Shown here one piece after another: positions 49,105 through 55,861 of a DNA stretch of 55,861 nt (position 1 is its first letter; each line of letters starts with the position of its first letter). The stretch comes from Betaproteobacteria bacterium (lineage in GTDB: Bacteria > Pseudomonadota > Gammaproteobacteria > Burkholderiales > Rhodocyclaceae): the NCBI GenBank assembly GCA_012026675.1, contig VEPA01000247.1, positions 1 to 55,861 of the forward strand, written 5' to 3'. The notes under the pieces were generated by a model that was given only the letters and a program-made list of their open reading frames with translations, made no database searches and was not told the origin of the DNA. Made by a program: the position numbers and the translations under genes.

Positions 49105-49659
49105 TCAGCGCTTAAGCTTGGTGATCTTCGAACCCTGCAGACCGATGCCTGCCATCAGTCCCTTCTGATCGAAAATCATTGCGTAGACATCGGCCTTGGC
49201 CGTTTCCGTGTTGAGGTCCTTGGCCGCTCCGGCATCGACGATCACGATGTTCGGCCCGACGCCGATCTCGAAGTTTTTGCTTGCGCGGAAGTCATTCAGC
49301 ACCTTGTCGCTCATGAAGAACAGCACATAGCCGAAGGACTGCGCGCCGGCCTGCAGCCCGACCGAGACTGCCGCCGTGTTGTAGTGGTCAACGACCTTGT
49401 CATTCATCAATAGGACGCCGTCACCGCCCTGTCCTCCAACCACCAGCCCCGCCTTGACGACATTGGGAAAGGCCAATATGCCGCGTGCCTTTGCCCCCAG
49501 AGCCTTGGCCCCCGGCGATCCGTCGTACAGCGACTTCAGTGCCGCACGCGAATCCTTCTCGATCTGGGACTGGGCGACAGCCAGGCGCGGCGCAATGAGG
49601 CCGATGAATACGGCCATCAGGATAAAGAAAGTTCTGGTCACCGAAAAATATCTGCTCAT
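49105..49659 (-). CDS. SYLF (Ysc84-type) lipid-binding domain protein
   Basis: A 184-residue exported protein, signal peptide about 1-29 (cut after AVA). The mature part is a SYLF domain: FPNVVKAGLVVGGQGGDGVL, GLQAGAQSFGYVLFFMSDKV and KADVYAMIFDQKGLMAGIGL. SYLF domains bind phosphoinositides in eukaryotes and are presumed to bind lipids in bacteria. AAGGAG precedes the ATG. It is part of a run of exported proteins on the minus strand. Confidence 0.9.
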   Translation of the reverse strand: MSRYFSVTRTFFILMAVFIGLIAPRLAVAQSQIEKDSRAALKSLYDGSPGAKALGAKARGILAFPNVVKAGLVVGGQGGDGVLLMNDKVVDHYNTAAVSVGLQAGAQSFGYVLFFMSDKVLNDFRASKNFEIGVGPNIVIVDAGAAKDLNTETAKADVYAMIFDQKGLMAGIGLQGSKITKLKR

Positions 49660-49752
49660 GTCGTACTCCTTCAAGTTGAAGTTGATGTTAAGAAAATTGA
49701 AACTGCCTGGGCTCTGCATCGGCAGCGTGCTGGCTTGCGTCTTTCTACGATG

Positions 49753-50421
49753 CTATTTCTTTTGCCTGGCCGCTTCGACGAAAGCGCGCACATCCTTGGC
49801 CCAAGTGTCGATCACTGGCTTGACATGGGCAAGCGTCAGCTTTTCTGTCGCACTCTTAAGTTCGACGCCAACGCCCTCGCGCATCCCAATAGCAACAACC
49901 TTGCCGGTGTCGGCATCCAACGCTTCATACTCGGCTGCGAGCGAGGCCTGCTTGGATGTCTTGCCGCCCGTCGCGATAAATGCGATTGGCAACAGCTGAT
50001 AAGGCTTCAAACCCATGTCCTTCGCGGCAACTGCCGTAATCGCGGTTTTGAGCCGCAGCGTTTTCGGACCGGGTTCCTTGGCGAACTGAAACAGACCGGT
50101 CAGCTCGCGCCGGGCCGCTTCGTCGAAATATGCATTGATTTCCTTCAGCGTCTGCTCGGACATCTGCTCTGTGCTGCGCGGCTGGGGGTAGAAGATGTTC
50201 GGCTCGATCAATATGAACTCGTAGCTGCCAGCCTTCATTTCCGGGGCGACCCAGCGCTTGACCTTCTGCCCGGACGCGGATTCGGCATCTTTCAGCCTGG
50301 AGTACCCATCACCGAGAAAGCCGGACTGCATGGACTTGGCCCCCTTGTCCTGTGCAACGACAGGTCCGGCAAGCAGAAACACCGCGGCGGACACCGCCAC
50401 TACCCAACGATCAATTCTCAT
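49753..50421 (-). CDS. DUF3313 exported protein
   Basis: A 222-residue protein with a signal peptide (about 1-23, ending VVA). The mature start SGFLGDGYSRLKDAESASGQ matches the DUF3313 hallmark (SGFLxDYSxL). FILIEPNIFYPQPRSTEQMS followed by ALDADTGKVVAIGMREGVG are also typical. Many members are lipoproteins; here no lipobox Cys is present, so it should be soluble in the periplasm. The function is unknown. Confidence 0.85.
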   Translation of the reverse strand: MRIDRWVVAVSAAVFLLAGPVVAQDKGAKSMQSGFLGDGYSRLKDAESASGQKVKRWVAPEMKAGSYEFILIEPNIFYPQPRSTEQMSEQTLKEINAYFDEAARRELTGLFQFAKEPGPKTLRLKTAITAVAAKDMGLKPYQLLPIAFIATGGKTSKQASLAAEYEALDADTGKVVAIGMREGVGVELKSATEKLTLAHVKPVIDTWAKDVRAFVEAARQKK

Positions 50422-50900
50422 GTCGCTTCTCCAATTCTTCCGTTATTCGATTTGACTGCTGCTTGAACAATTATGCTGCCATGCGACGACAGATCTGTTT
50501 GCCAATTTGACCGGATTGTCATTCTGACACGGACGAAGGATGTATCCGTTGGCGGCAGAACCTGTTTTCACGGCATCGTGACCTCGCGACTTCCAATCTC
50601 CGGCTTTACCACATGGGGGAAATAACGCCTGAACTGCCTTGAAGATGACTGAAAAACATCCCCGCACAAAAAAATGGAGGGCAGGCATCTTTTTTCAACG
50701 CGCCTTGTCGAGGTCGCCCTACCGGGTTGATGGTAGAATTTTTTATCTATTTTATCAGACCGGAACATGGGAGAAAACGTACAGAATGCCGGTTTCTCCC
50801 TACACGGCGATACGTTGCATGCCCTTGGCCGCCGAGTGAATCTGCCAAGCAACGAAACGGAGTCTGCCGTGATTTTCACCTGCGCAACGGTACTGCCGCC
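50422..50900. other. 479-bp gap without a supported gene
   Basis: The divergent region between the DUF3313 and DUF4105 genes. It is less GC-rich than its surroundings, especially 50690-50765. Short frames exist on both strands, but none has a ribosome binding site or recognisable sequence. It probably carries promoters for both sides and possibly a decayed gene. Confidence 0.5.
50727..50755 (+). promoter_or_regulatory. Possible promoter of the DUF4105-patatin pair
   Basis: TTGATG at 50727-50732 and TTTTAT at 50750-50755, 17 bp apart, lie in an AT-rich patch upstream of the DUF4105 gene. This is a weak sigma-70-like match and leaves a leader of about 140 bp. Confidence 0.3.
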
Positions 50901-51923
50901 ATGAAACGGGCAATCGCGATTGCGGGTTGGCTACTGCTCGTCGTGCTGGTCATCTCGACCGCCGGTTGGGGTGCGCTGGCCCTTTATTATTCGGGCTCGC
51001 AAAACCCCGTCGTGCAGACCGGCCTGACTGGAGCAGTTGCCCTCGCCGCCATGCTGGCCGTTACGGCATTGGGCTTTCGCCGCTGGCGCTGGCGCGCGCT
51101 GGCTGCCTACCTTGTGCTGTTTGCTGCCCTAGTGGCATGGTGGCTGGGCATCGAACCCTCGAATGATCGCGACTGGCAGCCGGACGTGGCCAGGCTAGCC
51201 TACGCCACCGTCGAAGGCGACATGGTCACGGTACATAACATCCGCAACTTCGCCTATCGCAGCGAAACGGACTACACGCCGGCCTGGTACGACAAGACCT
51301 ACGACCTGCGCAAGCTGGAGGGCGTCGATCTGGTGGCCGTCTACTGGATGGGACCGGCCATTGCACATACGCTCGTCAGCTTTGCCTTCGCCGGCGGCGA
51401 TCATCTCGCGATTTCCATCGAAACGCGCAAGGAAAAGGGGGAAGCCTATTCCACGATCAAGGGTTTCTTCCGCCAATATGAGCTTTATTACGTGGTAGCC
51501 GACGAACGCGACGTCATCCGCCTGCGCACCAACTATCGCCATGACCCGCCGGAAGACGTTTATGTATATCGGGTGCGGGGGCCGATCGAGAGTGGCCGCA
51601 ATTTACTGCTCGAGTATGTACGCAAGATGAATGCGCTGAAGGCCAAGCCCGACTTCTACAACACCCTGATCAACAACTGTACGACCGATCTTTGGTACAA
51701 CACCCTGGTCAATGCATCGCATATGCAATTTAGCTGGAAGATCCTGGCCAGTGGATATGTGCCCGAGTACCTTTACGAACTGGGACGGCTCGATACCAGC
51801 CTGCCCTTCCCCGAACTTCAGCGGCGCGCGCACGTCAACGCGCGGGCGCAGGCCGCCGACACCGCCGCCGACTTTTCGCGACGCATCCGCGAGACGTCGG
51901 CGGCAGACCCGAGAAAACCATAA
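50901..51923 (+). CDS. DUF4105 membrane protein
   Basis: A 340-residue protein. Three N-terminal helices (about 1-85) are followed by a periplasmic DUF4105 domain (from about 95). Features include ARLAYATVEGDMVTVHNIRN, VSFAFAGGDHLAISIETRKE and the Cys-containing YNTLINNCTTDLWYNTLVNA. The His and Cys positions hint at a papain-like hydrolase fold, but catalysis is not established. The patatin gene follows after 31 bp, so the two may be an envelope lipid-processing pair. Confidence 0.85.
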   Translation: MKRAIAIAGWLLLVVLVISTAGWGALALYYSGSQNPVVQTGLTGAVALAAMLAVTALGFRRWRWRALAAYLVLFAALVAWWLGIEPSNDRDWQPDVARLAYATVEGDMVTVHNIRNFAYRSETDYTPAWYDKTYDLRKLEGVDLVAVYWMGPAIAHTLVSFAFAGGDHLAISIETRKEKGEAYSTIKGFFRQYELYYVVADERDVIRLRTNYRHDPPEDVYVYRVRGPIESGRNLLLEYVRKMNALKAKPDFYNTLINNCTTDLWYNTLVNASHMQFSWKILASGYVPEYLYELGRLDTSLPFPELQRRAHVNARAQAADTAADFSRRIRETSAADPRKP

Positions 51924-51954
51924 GGCCTGTACCTCACCAATAAAGGATTTGCCC

Positions 51955-54204
51955 ATGTACTGTCGACTTCGTACGGTCGCCATCAAGGCTGTTTCGTGCC
52001 TGAGCCTGCCCATGCTGCTGACTGCCCTGGCCTTGCCTGTGGTCGCCGCCGAGCCGGTCACGCCGGCACCGACGACCAAGCGCCCGAAAATCTGTCTGGT
52101 GCTGTCCGGAGGCGGCGCGCGCGGCGCGGCACACGTCGGGGTGCTCAAGGTCCTTGAAGAGTACCGCGTGCCGATCCACTGCATCGCAGGCACCAGCATG
52201 GGCTCGCTGGTGGGCGCCGCCTATGCCTCGGGTACGACGGTGGCGGAAATGGACGAGATCATGGCGAACATCACGACGGAAGTGCTGTTCAAGGAAAAGC
52301 CGCCGCGCGCGGAGCTGTCGATGCGGCGCAAGGCGGACGACTACAAGCCCTTCTTCGGCCCCGAGGTCGGCATCAAGGACGGAAAGATATCGCTAGGCAA
52401 GGGCATCGTCACCGGCGTTCAGCTCGAGACCGTGTTGCGCCAGCTCTCCAAAATCAAGGGCTACCAGAACTTCGACAAGCTGCCGATACCGTTCCGCGCC
52501 GTGGCGACCGACCTGGTGAACGGCAAGGCCGTGGTATTCAAGAGTGGCGAACTCGCCAACGTCATGCGCGCCAGCATGTCGGTACCGGGCGCGGTGGCGC
52601 CGGCGGAATTCGACGGCATGATGCTGGTGGACGGCATGCTCACCAGCAACCTGCCGGTCGATGCGGCGCGGGCAATGGGCGCGGATGTCATTATTGCAGT
52701 GAACGTCGGCACCCCCCTGCTGAAACGGGAGGAGCTGAACGGGATCGGTGGCGTGCTCGGACAGATGCTGAGCATACTGACCGAACAGAATGTGAATGAA
52801 TCGCTCGCATCGTTGAAACCCGACGACATCCTGATCACCCCCGAACTCGAGGGCTACGCGACCGGGGACTTCGACAACCTGACCAAGATTGCACCGCTCG
52901 GCGAGCCCGCGGCGCGCAAGGTGGCGGAAAGACTGGCCCGGCTGTCGATTCCCGCCGCGGAGTATGCCGCCCTGCGCGAGCGGCAGATGGTCGCCGTGGC
53001 CCCCGATGTCCGGCCGGTCGACGAGATCCGTTTCGAGAATCTTGCCCTGGTGAACCCGGAGTCCGCTCGGAGAAGCATGGAGACCAAGCCCGGCGAGCCG
53101 CTCGACCAGAAGAAGCTCGACCTGGACATGCGCCGCATTTACGGCACGGGGGACTTCGAACATGTCAACTACCGTCTTATCGAGGAGCCCGGCAAGCGCA
53201 TCCTGGCGGTGGACGCGGTCGAAAAATCCTGGGGCCAGGACAGCCTGCGATTCGGCCTCGGGCTGTCCAGCGATTTTGCCGGCGACGCGCTGTACAACGT
53301 GCTCGTCTCCTATCGCAAGCGCTGGATCAACTCGCTGGGCGCGGAATGGAGGACCGACCTGCAAATCGGCAGCACCACCAGCGTGGCGACCGAGTTCTAT
53401 CAGCCGCTGACTGCCTCCGGCGCCTTCTTCATTGCACCGGGCGCGTTCCTCCAGCGCACCACCGGACCGGTATATCAGGGCGACACACGACTCGCGACCG
53501 TTGACAAGAAGTTGGCCCGGGTGAATCTGGACCTGGGCGCCAACTTCCACGAATACGGATCCTTCCGGCTGGGTATTCTCGGCGGCAAGGTCAAGCGGGA
53601 ACTGGACACGGGAACGCTGCCCATACCGGTAGACTCCGACACCATTACGCTGGGCGCCTATAGCGCACGCCTGGTCCTCGATCAAATGGACAGCGTACAT
53701 TTTCCGCGTAACGGCTGGAGGGCGGACTTGCGTTATCTAAAGTCCGACAGCGCACTCGGCGCAACCGATTCCTACAACAGGTGGGACGCCGTTGCCAACT
53801 TCGTCCACTCGTTTGGCGAGCATACGATCAACATTGCCGGCGTCGCCGGCGCCCTTTCAGGTTCGAGCCTGCTGCCAGCCTATGACCAGTTTACCTGGGG
53901 TGGCTTCCTGCAGTTGTCAGGCCTGTCGACCGGCCAATTGATCGGCGAAAAGATGCAGTTCGGCCGCGCCATGTATTACCACCGGCTGATGCGCAGCTCT
54001 ATTTTCGAGGGCGCCTACGGCGGTTTTTCGCTGGAAACCGGCAAGGTCAGCCATCCGCTGATTCCGACCAACCGGGATGACTGGATCCGCGCCGCAAGCG
54101 TCTTCGTCGCGGCAGACACCCCGCTCGGACCGGCGTATCTGGGCTACGGACAGGCACAGGACGGGCCCAGCAGCTTCTACTTCTATCTGGGTCGACCGTT
54201 CTGA
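51955..54204 (+). CDS. PlpD-like patatin with POTRA and outer-membrane barrel (type Vd-like)
   Basis: A 749-residue exported protein with a signal peptide (about 1-32, ending VAA). The patatin domain runs from about 45 to 330: SGGGARGAAHVGVLKVLEEY, nucleophile Ser81 in GTSMG, and Asp226 in VDGML. A POTRA-like region follows around 345-425 (IRFENLALVNPESARRSMET). A 16-strand-type barrel runs to the terminal Phe (FYFYLGRPF). This is the plan of type Vd secretion proteins, in which the barrel exports the phospholipase. AAAGGA precedes the ATG. Confidence 0.92.
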   Translation: MYCRLRTVAIKAVSCLSLPMLLTALALPVVAAEPVTPAPTTKRPKICLVLSGGGARGAAHVGVLKVLEEYRVPIHCIAGTSMGSLVGAAYASGTTVAEMDEIMANITTEVLFKEKPPRAELSMRRKADDYKPFFGPEVGIKDGKISLGKGIVTGVQLETVLRQLSKIKGYQNFDKLPIPFRAVATDLVNGKAVVFKSGELANVMRASMSVPGAVAPAEFDGMMLVDGMLTSNLPVDAARAMGADVIIAVNVGTPLLKREELNGIGGVLGQMLSILTEQNVNESLASLKPDDILITPELEGYATGDFDNLTKIAPLGEPAARKVAERLARLSIPAAEYAALRERQMVAVAPDVRPVDEIRFENLALVNPESARRSMETKPGEPLDQKKLDLDMRRIYGTGDFEHVNYRLIEEPGKRILAVDAVEKSWGQDSLRFGLGLSSDFAGDALYNVLVSYRKRWINSLGAEWRTDLQIGSTTSVATEFYQPLTASGAFFIAPGAFLQRTTGPVYQGDTRLATVDKKLARVNLDLGANFHEYGSFRLGILGGKVKRELDTGTLPIPVDSDTITLGAYSARLVLDQMDSVHFPRNGWRADLRYLKSDSALGATDSYNRWDAVANFVHSFGEHTINIAGVAGALSGSSLLPAYDQFTWGGFLQLSGLSTGQLIGEKMQFGRAMYYHRLMRSSIFEGAYGGFSLETGKVSHPLIPTNRDDWIRAASVFVAADTPLGPAYLGYGQAQDGPSSFYFYLGRPF

Positions 54205-54215
54205 TATCTCACCAA

Positions 54216-54241
54216 GGCCATCTCTGTTAGTGGAGATGGCC
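54216..54241 (+). terminator. Stem-loop after the patatin gene
   Basis: A perfect 9-bp stem GGCCATCTC/GAGATGGCC with an 8-nt loop begins 12 bp after the stop. There is no T-run after it, so it may stabilise the mRNA end or act with Rho. Confidence 0.5.
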
Positions 54242-54533
54242 CGGATCCCCGGAACACACTTGCAGTGTCCCAGGCTGAGCCTCTGCACGAAGGCAGGCAA
54301 GACGGGAGTCGCAGGCATTTACAGGCGACACGCGCCAACGCCCAGCAGAGGTGGACAGCTTGAGGAAGGATTGGCCAAATCCGGGCGCGCACCCGGATCA
54401 AGTCCGGATCAGGATATTCCGGTGTTATCGATGCAACGGTGATTCCGCCGCCGGGCAAGCCGGCATCAGGCTTCAGGCTTCACGCACCCGGATACCGTAT
54501 CGCGGAAGTCAAGGGACGATTCCTTCGCAAGAG
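54242..54533. other. Gap without a supported gene
   Basis: Short frames occur on both strands but are not protein-like and have no ribosome binding site. I see no clear promoter, repeat family member or RNA gene here. Confidence 0.45.
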
Positions 54534-54560
54534 CGCCGGACAGAAATCCGCTGTCCGGCG
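54534..54560 (-). terminator. Probable terminator of the DUF2950 gene
   Basis: A 10-bp perfect stem CGCCGGACAG/CTGTCCGGCG with a 7-nt loop lies 7 bp beyond the DUF2950 stop on the minus strand. The following minus-strand bases CTCTTGCG are only weakly T-rich. Confidence 0.6.
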
Positions 54561-54567
54561 GTGCGAC

Positions 54568-55536
54568 TCAGGGAGTGACTTCCTTCCAACCGGGGCCCGG
54601 ATCGAACGCTGTCATCGCGGCACCGATACTCTCGGAATTCTTGCCGAGATCCTTTTGGTAGATCTTGCCATTGTGGTTGACGATGAAGCTCATCACCCCG
54701 GTCTCGCCATATTCGCTTGGATACGCAACCATTGCGAATCCGGCAATCATGCGGCCGTTGATAACGTAATTGTAGGCACCGCCGGCGGCATTCTTGCCCT
54801 GGCGCGTCAGGATCCGGAAGTGATAACCGCGATAGGGATCGCCCTTCTTGTGGCCCTTGAGGTAGGCCGAAGTGCTGGCAATCAGCGGCCCGAAGGGGCT
54901 GTCTTCCTCGCCCTTGGCGGCGTCGGCCGGCCAGTATAGGCCGTCATGCTTGCCCGCCGTGCTGGCAAGTTTCTGCGCGTATTGCCGCACGCCGTCGCCG
55001 TCGCGGTCGACCGAGGCGTACTGGATTTGGGCACCGACATAGGCACGCAGAACCTCAAGGGCAGCGTTCTCATTGCCGCCGATGCGCCTGTTCAACAATT
55101 CCTCGATACCTTCCTCGGTCGCGAAGCGCCAGACGCCTCCCACCCTAACCAGCGGAATAGGCATCGGCCAGGCATTGACGCCCATCAGCAACACGCGACG
55201 GTCCTCGCCACGGCTGTCGAGGACGCGAAACGCAGCCAGGGCCTCAGCGGCTTTTGCGCGGTCGGCGGCGTTTTGTGCCGCGTCGCCGCTGCTGACCATC
55301 TCTTTGTGCTTGTCGCCGAAAATCGCCCCGAGCGCCGCTTCGTCGTTGGCCTTCAACGCCGCCATCAGGGCGTCGACGGCGGCCTCCGGAGTGGCGAATG
55401 TCCGCTGCTCCGCCGCCATGGCAGCCAGCGGCAAGGTCAGCAAGAAAATCAGTGCCAGCCGGCGAAAACCGGCCTTGATTCCAGAAAATAAGCTCATGGG
55501 AGTCATCACAATGTTGATTGCACGCAGGGGATTCAT
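54568..55536 (-). CDS. DUF2950 exported protein
   Basis: A 322-residue protein with an N-terminal signal region (hydrophobic LALIFLLTLPLAAMAA). The mature part follows the DUF2950 pattern: FATPEAAVDALMAALKANDE, YVGAQIQYASVDRDGDGVRQ, GLYWPADAAKGEEDSPFGPL, GYHFRILTRQGKNAAGGAYN and MIAGFAMVAYPSEYGETGVM. AGGAG lies 7 nt before ATG 55536; internal Met codons at 55506 and 55497 are possible but lack a site. It follows the DUF3300 gene by 9 bp, a well-known pairing of unknown function. Confidence 0.9.
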   Translation of the reverse strand: MNPLRAINIVMTPMSLFSGIKAGFRRLALIFLLTLPLAAMAAEQRTFATPEAAVDALMAALKANDEAALGAIFGDKHKEMVSSGDAAQNAADRAKAAEALAAFRVLDSRGEDRRVLLMGVNAWPMPIPLVRVGGVWRFATEEGIEELLNRRIGGNENAALEVLRAYVGAQIQYASVDRDGDGVRQYAQKLASTAGKHDGLYWPADAAKGEEDSPFGPLIASTSAYLKGHKKGDPYRGYHFRILTRQGKNAAGGAYNYVINGRMIAGFAMVAYPSEYGETGVMSFIVNHNGKIYQKDLGKNSESIGAAMTAFDPGPGWKEVTP

Positions 55537-55545
55537 GTTCAGCTC

Positions 55546-55861
55546 CTAGCGGCGTCCGCCGCCGCCGCGGCCACCGCCGCCTCGACCACCGCCGCCACCG
55601 CCACGGGCGCCACCTCCACTAAACCCGCCACCGCCGGCACGAGCACCGCCACCACCACTGTAACCGCCGCCAGCACGGGAACCACCATAACCGCCACCCG
55701 ACATCGAACCACGGCTCGCGGCACCGCGCGAGCTGTCCATCTGCGTCTGGCGACCCGAAGCGCTGCTGCCTCCGAATGCGCCGCCACCGGAATCGCGTCC
55801 GCCACCGAAGTCACGCCCGCCACCGGCAGGCTGCGTCGAAGGACGCGCCCCGCCACCCAGG
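55546..55861 (-). CDS. DUF3300 protein, C-terminal part (continues beyond window)
   Basis: The frame is open to the window edge on the minus strand, giving about 104 residues. They are almost entirely Gly, Arg and Ser with scattered Ala and aromatic residues, ending in GGGGRGGGGRR. This is how DUF3300 proteins end, and the DUF2950 gene behind it supports the call. The conserved N-terminal domain lies outside the window, so the assignment rests on composition and context. Confidence 0.7.
   Translation of the reverse strand, partial: LGGGARPSTQPAGGGRDFGGGRDSGGGAFGGSSASGRQTQMDSSRGAASRGSMSGGGYGGSRAGGGYSGGGGARAGGGGFSGGGARGGGGGGRGGGGRGGGGRR

Noticed and set aside
51862-51885. Weak antisense match to the dispersed repeat at the end of the DUF4105 gene
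   Set aside because: Only the first ten bases agree and the rest is a GCC/GAC run explained by Ala/Asp codons.
54439-54939. Plus-strand frame in the gap and across the DUF2950 gene
   Set aside because: It has no ribosome binding site or recognisable sequence and runs antisense to DUF2950.
1-55861. tRNA, rRNA or known riboswitch
   Set aside because: I searched the gaps by eye and saw no cloverleaf, rRNA stretch or riboswitch motif. A covariance-model scan would be needed to be certain.

Overview
The window is about 56 kb of GC-rich chromosomal DNA from a Gram-negative bacterium. It is best read as a betaproteobacterium near the Rhodocyclales/Sterolibacteriaceae. The reasons are the rho-rpmE order, a DUF2917 protein beside a MocR-type regulator, a DUF3300/DUF2950 pair, heme A synthase, and many ATGA-type overlaps. 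This placement is an inference from gene content; no rRNA or tRNA gene is visible. Almost all real genes have long antisense shadow frames, which are omitted.

Layout. 1-8.1 kb: housekeeping genes (end of rho, rpmE, a GT83-like membrane glycosyltransferase, orn, an M48 peptidase, phhB, rsgA, a WYL regulator and a 5'-nucleotidase). 8.1-17 kb: mixed small genes (SRAP, DUF2461, PanE-like reductase, DUF2917, MocR-type regulator, a polytopic membrane protein, OsmC-like, HIT, alpha/beta hydrolase, EamA transporter). 17-25.5 kb: a divergent redox locus. On the minus strand an ArsR-rhodanese fusion regulator precedes heme A synthase. On the plus strand there is a tightly overlapping operon: a sterol-desaturase-type hydroxylase, a TVP38-rhodanese fusion, a 790-residue NapH-like/GltD-like fusion, a 61-residue membrane peptide, an octaheme HAO-family cytochrome and a triheme protein resembling only the C-terminal half of that family. 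A DsrE-like protein follows. A perfect 9-6-9 palindrome lies between the two arms.

25.5-31.7 kb: DUF4126, ScpB-type methylmalonyl-CoA decarboxylase, an ArsS-type radical SAM protein, a type II haloacid dehalogenase, and an ECF sigma/zinc anti-sigma/CWC operon divergent from exported MsrB and MsrA. An RpoE-like promoter lies in front of msrB. 31.8-46.5 kb: a large neutral-lipid locus (acyl-CoA-binding protein, two wax ester synthase/DGATs, TPR protein, TetR, patatin, phasin, acyl-ACP-reductase-like protein, Fe-alcohol dehydrogenase, GMC oxidoreductase, lipase-like hydrolase, aldehyde dehydrogenase). Five otherwise unrelated proteins here carry Ala/Lys/Arg/Pro-rich basic C-terminal tails like that of the phasin. 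46.6-55.9 kb: exported or envelope proteins (SYLF, DUF3313, a Gly-zipper protein, a duplicated-domain protein, DUF4105, a PlpD-like patatin with an outer-membrane barrel, DUF2950, and the end of a DUF3300 protein).

A short dispersed repeat, core AAAGTCGGCGCYGGCGAYAC, recurs across the window. It sits mostly just after stop codons. Twice it lies inside genes in the same reading frame, where it encodes VGAGDTA. It is not explained by any annotated gene family.
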